Shown piece by piece: positions 61,819-64,000 of a stretch of DNA of 64,000 nucleotides. The position numbers and the translations under genes are program-made. The number at the start of each line of letters is the position of its first letter. The first letter of the stretch is position 1. This DNA is from Nonomuraea muscovyensis (lineage in GTDB: Bacteria; Actinomycetota; Actinomycetes; Streptosporangiales; Streptosporangiaceae), in contig NZ_JACHJB010000004.1 in assembly GCF_014207745.1 (NCBI RefSeq), positions 885,300 through 949,299 of the forward strand, in the 5' to 3' direction. The notes below the pieces were generated by a model. That model saw only the letters and a program-made list of their open reading frames with translations. It did not search any database and was not told the DNA's origin.

Positions 61819-62748
61819 TTAGAACAGCGCGCTCGCCAGCGCCCTACGCGCCTTGGCCAGGGAGGGGTCGTCGGAGGGCAGCGTGTCGAACAGGCCGAGC
61901 AGGTGACGCCTGGCCTTGTCGCGCTCGTCGCCCGAGGTGCGCTTGACCACGCCGACGACCCGCTCGAACGCCTCGTCGACGGCGCCCGACAGCATCTGCA
62001 GGTCGGCCGCGAGCAACTGGGCGTCGATGTCGGCCGGATCGGCCAGGCGGCGCTGCACCTCTGCCGGATCGACGCTTTCGGTGCGCTTGATGAGGTTGAC
62101 GCCGGCCAGGCCCATCTTGGCGTCCTCGTCGCCCGGCGAGCGGGCGAGCAGCCGCTCGTAGGCGGCCGCCGCGGCGTCGAGGTCGCCCTTGTCGATGGCC
62201 TGCTCGGCCGCAACCAGGTCGGGATCGGCCGGCGGGCCGGCGGGCGCCGCCTGCTCCTCGGCCTCCTGGGGCCTCGCCGCGGGGTTGGCCTCGTAGAACT
62301 GCTCGACCGCGCCCATCAGCTCGTCGAGCCAGCGGCGCACCTCCTGCTCGGGCAGCACCTGCTGGAAGCCGGTGACGGCCTGCCCCTGGAAGATCGCCAG
62401 CACGGTCGGCACCGCCTGCACGCGCAGCGCCTGGGCGATCTGCGGGCTGGCGTCCACGTTGACCCGGGCCAGCAGGGCCCGGCCGCCCAGGTCGCCGACG
62501 ACTTTCTCCAGAACGGGGCTGAGCTGGGCGCTGCCGGGCGCCCGCGGCGACCACAGGTCGAGCACGACCGGCACGGTCATCGAACGCTCGACGACGTCGC
62601 TCGTGAACGTCTCCTCGGTCACCTCGACCACCGAGGCCGCCGCCTGCGGCCCTGCGGCCTCGCGCCGGGCCTGCGCTTCCAGAGCCTGCTTACGCGCGCC
62701 CAGATCGATCGCTCCGTAGAGCGACCCGGGCCGTGAGAAGTCCGCCAT
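61819..62748 (-). CDS. YbbN-like thioredoxin/TPR protein without CxxC
   Basis: A 309-residue protein with a thioredoxin fold (residues 40-140, VVEVTEETFTSDVVERSMTVPVVLDLWSPRAPGSAQLSPVLEKV) joined to TPR-like helices. The position of the WCGPC motif reads SPRAPGS, so it has no redox centre. This is the shape of the CnoX/YbbN co-chaperone family, which binds unfolded or oxidised proteins and hands them to DnaK or GroEL. The ATG at 62748 is preferred to 62757 for GAAGA upstream. The kinase-like gene follows after nine bases. Confidence 0.88.
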   Translation of the reverse strand: MADFSRPGSLYGAIDLGARKQALEAQARREAAGPQAAASVVEVTEETFTSDVVERSMTVPVVLDLWSPRAPGSAQLSPVLEKVVGDLGGRALLARVNVDASPQIAQALRVQAVPTVLAIFQGQAVTGFQQVLPEQEVRRWLDELMGAVEQFYEANPAARPQEAEEQAAPAGPPADPDLVAAEQAIDKGDLDAAAAAYERLLARSPGDEDAKMGLAGVNLIKRTESVDPAEVQRRLADPADIDAQLLAADLQMLSGAVDEAFERVVGVVKRTSGDERDKARRHLLGLFDTLPSDDPSLAKARRALASALF

Positions 62749-62822
62749 GTTCTTCATCTTGCCGCATGCCGGGAGACGGGTATGCCACCGAGGTCGCGGC
62801 CCGGCCCCGTGCCGCTAAGCCC

Positions 62823-63410
62823 TCAGTGAAGCCGGGGGTCCGCTGCGGCGTTTCGGCCGCCGGACGCGCTGCCGTCGCCGGGCGCGGGAACGTCCCGCTC
62901 GCCGGAGAAGTCACCCGCCGCCACCCTGAGCGTGCGGAGCTGGCCGAACATCTGCCGCAGGTCGTCCTCGCCGTACATGCCGAGCCCGAAGTCGGCCGCC
63001 ATCAGGTCGGCCGTGGCCCGCCGCACGACGTCGCGGCCCGCGTCGGTGATCTCCGCGAGCACGCCCCGCCCGTCGTGCGGGTTGCGCATCCTGCTGACCA
63101 GCCCGGACCTCTCCAGCCGGTCGACGGTGTTCGTGACACTGGTCGGGTGCACCATGAGGCGCTCGCCGATCTTCCACAGCGGCAGCGAGCCCGTCCTGCT
63201 GAAGGTCAACAGCACCAGCGCCTCGTATCTGGCGAAGGTCAAGTCGTAGGGCTTCAGGAGCGAGTCAAGTTGCGACAGGAGGATCTGGTGCGCTCTCATG
63301 ATCGAGGTGACGGCGGCCATGGCGGAAGAGGGTCCGAAGTGAACACGCCAGGTCTGCGCGGCGCGTTCGATGGGATCGAACGGCAGATTGAGCGGCTTCG
63401 GCTGAGACAC
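62823..63410 (-). CDS. MarR family regulator
   Basis: A 195-residue winged helix-turn-helix regulator. The DNA-binding part is LPLWKIGERLMVHPTSVTNTVDRLERSGLVSRMRNPHDGRGVLAEITDAG. It has an N-terminal extension and a disordered charged tail (SGERDVPAPGDGSASGGRNAAADPRLH). Minus-strand TACCGT lies six bases before the GTG at 63410, suggesting a leaderless transcript. The regulated gene is not obvious; the divergent membrane protein at the end is the nearest candidate. Confidence 0.92.
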   Translation of the reverse strand: MSQPKPLNLPFDPIERAAQTWRVHFGPSSAMAAVTSIMRAHQILLSQLDSLLKPYDLTFARYEALVLLTFSRTGSLPLWKIGERLMVHPTSVTNTVDRLERSGLVSRMRNPHDGRGVLAEITDAGRDVVRRATADLMAADFGLGMYGEDDLRQMFGQLRTLRVAAGDFSGERDVPAPGDGSASGGRNAAADPRLH

Positions 63411-63416
63411 AGCGCT

Positions 63417-63422
63417 ACGGTA
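63417..63422 (-). promoter_or_regulatory. -10 box for leaderless marR
   Basis: Minus-strand TACCGT ends six bases before the GTG at 63410. Confidence 0.5.
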
Positions 63423-63621
63423 GCGCGCCGCTCGTCCGGTTTCGCCTGGTTACTCTGAGCGATCAGATTCACTGCTTGGCCAAGAATGCGGACGTCAATC
63501 ATCACGCTCCGTTATGGTTCTCGCATCGAATGGTGACGCGGACCCCAAGTCCACCGGCGGTGGGGACCTGCCCGGACTCTTCTGTTCCGCGTCGCCTAGG
63601 GGGCACGGGGGTGCTTGATGC

Positions 63622-64000
63622 ATGTCAACGGGAAGTCACGTGCGTGAGCACGCGGGCGTTTCACGTGAAGAGCTGAAGCAGAGCGCGGCCGTGACGGTCG
63701 CCGTCCTGCTGGCGCTCGGGCTGGTCGCGGCGTGGAGCGTCCTGATACCAGGTGTGGACGCCTGGGAGAACATCGTGGCCGCGGTCATCGGCTCGCTCCG
63801 GCTGACGGGGCCCGTGGCCGCCGCCTTCGCCGCGTGGGTGGCCCTGCGCAAGCGCAGGGCGCTGCGCGGCCGGCAGTTGAGCGCCTGGCGGGCGCTCAAG
63901 GCGCCGCTGGCCATCGTGGTGGTGGTGCTGGGCTCGTTCGGCGCGACGGTGCTGGTGCTGGCCGTCAAGACCGTGCTCACCGAGCAGTCGGGGCGGCTGA
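63622..64000 (+). CDS. Hypothetical membrane protein (3' partial)
   Basis: An open frame of 126 codons from the ATG at 63622 runs off the window end. Three hydrophobic segments are visible (VTVAVLLALGLVAAWSVLI, IGSLRLTGPVAAAFAAWVAL, APLAIVVVVLGSFGATVLVLAV). GGGGG lies about ten bases upstream; a GTG at 63640 is a possible start. The start and the membrane pattern support a real gene, but the family is not recognised. Confidence 0.6.
   Translation, partial: MSTGSHVREHAGVSREELKQSAAVTVAVLLALGLVAAWSVLIPGVDAWENIVAAVIGSLRLTGPVAAAFAAWVALRKRRALRGRQLSAWRALKAPLAIVVVVLGSFGATVLVLAVKTVLTEQSGRL

Overview
The window is high-GC DNA with dense, mostly short-spaced genes, frequent GTG starts and 4-base start/stop overlaps, as in a filamentous or related actinomycete. 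Several families point the same way: a mec/cysO/cysM cysteine pathway, DUF3039, DUF2017, DUF3352, DUF6286/AmaP-like proteins and a YbaB-headed giant secreted-type protein. A Streptosporangiaceae/Nonomuraea-like host is my best guess, but the sequence alone does not prove it. Many genes have a TANNNT -10 box only 6-8 bases before the start codon, the layout of leaderless actinobacterial transcripts, and I used it to choose starts.

Region by region: 1-4.6 kb holds a partial SDR gene, a class I amidotransferase and a glycine catabolism block (tandem glycine riboswitch, gcvT, gcvH, sdaA) that routes glycine through serine to pyruvate. 4.5-8.2 kb has an AmaP/DUF6286 envelope pair joined by a repetitive 39-codon ORF, a PLP aldolase-like gene, a DUF3618 protein and Bcp. 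8.2-8.8 kb carries an HNH endonuclease whose last codons lie inside an unusual tRNA gene. 9.2-14.4 kb is a two-component system plus an ABC exporter. 14.5-17.1 kb is a polymorphic toxin locus (glutamine-deamidase type Tox-PL with an Imm35-like partner). 17.2-24.1 kb has a sulfite-oxidase-type enzyme and the rdgB/rph and MBL/murI blocks. 24.3-30.8 kb has a DUF3352 protein, the mec-cysO-cysM operon with a 23-codon ORF in the middle, DUF2017-clpS, pncB and pncA. 30.9-38.9 kb is mixed: VapBC, STAS, an SF2 helicase, a disordered membrane protein, MFS, an M43 protease and DUF3039.

The most striking part is 39.0-53.4 kb: an 11.8-kb gene for a 3,920-residue modular protein, preceded by a YbaB-like gene and a small helical gene in an overlapping operon, next to an SseB-like gene, a 131-aa unknown and a divergent Cys-motif protein. 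The giant protein combines an N-terminal helical/membrane part, a Pro/Gln-rich linker, zincin-like modules (one with an intact HELGHH), duplicated ~300-residue helical units, a region resembling an ADP-ribosyltransferase that has lost its catalytic residues, and repeated C-terminal modules. I read it as a giant polymorphic-toxin-like or contact-dependent effector, by inference.

53.4-64 kb is more ordinary: two TetR/MFS drug-efflux pairs with operator-like inverted repeats, YqgE, a frameshifted secreted-protein remnant, malic enzyme, a cytidylate-kinase-like protein, a YbbN-like thioredoxin without CxxC, a MarR regulator and a membrane protein cut by the window end. I see no insertion sequence, CRISPR array, rRNA or replication origin.
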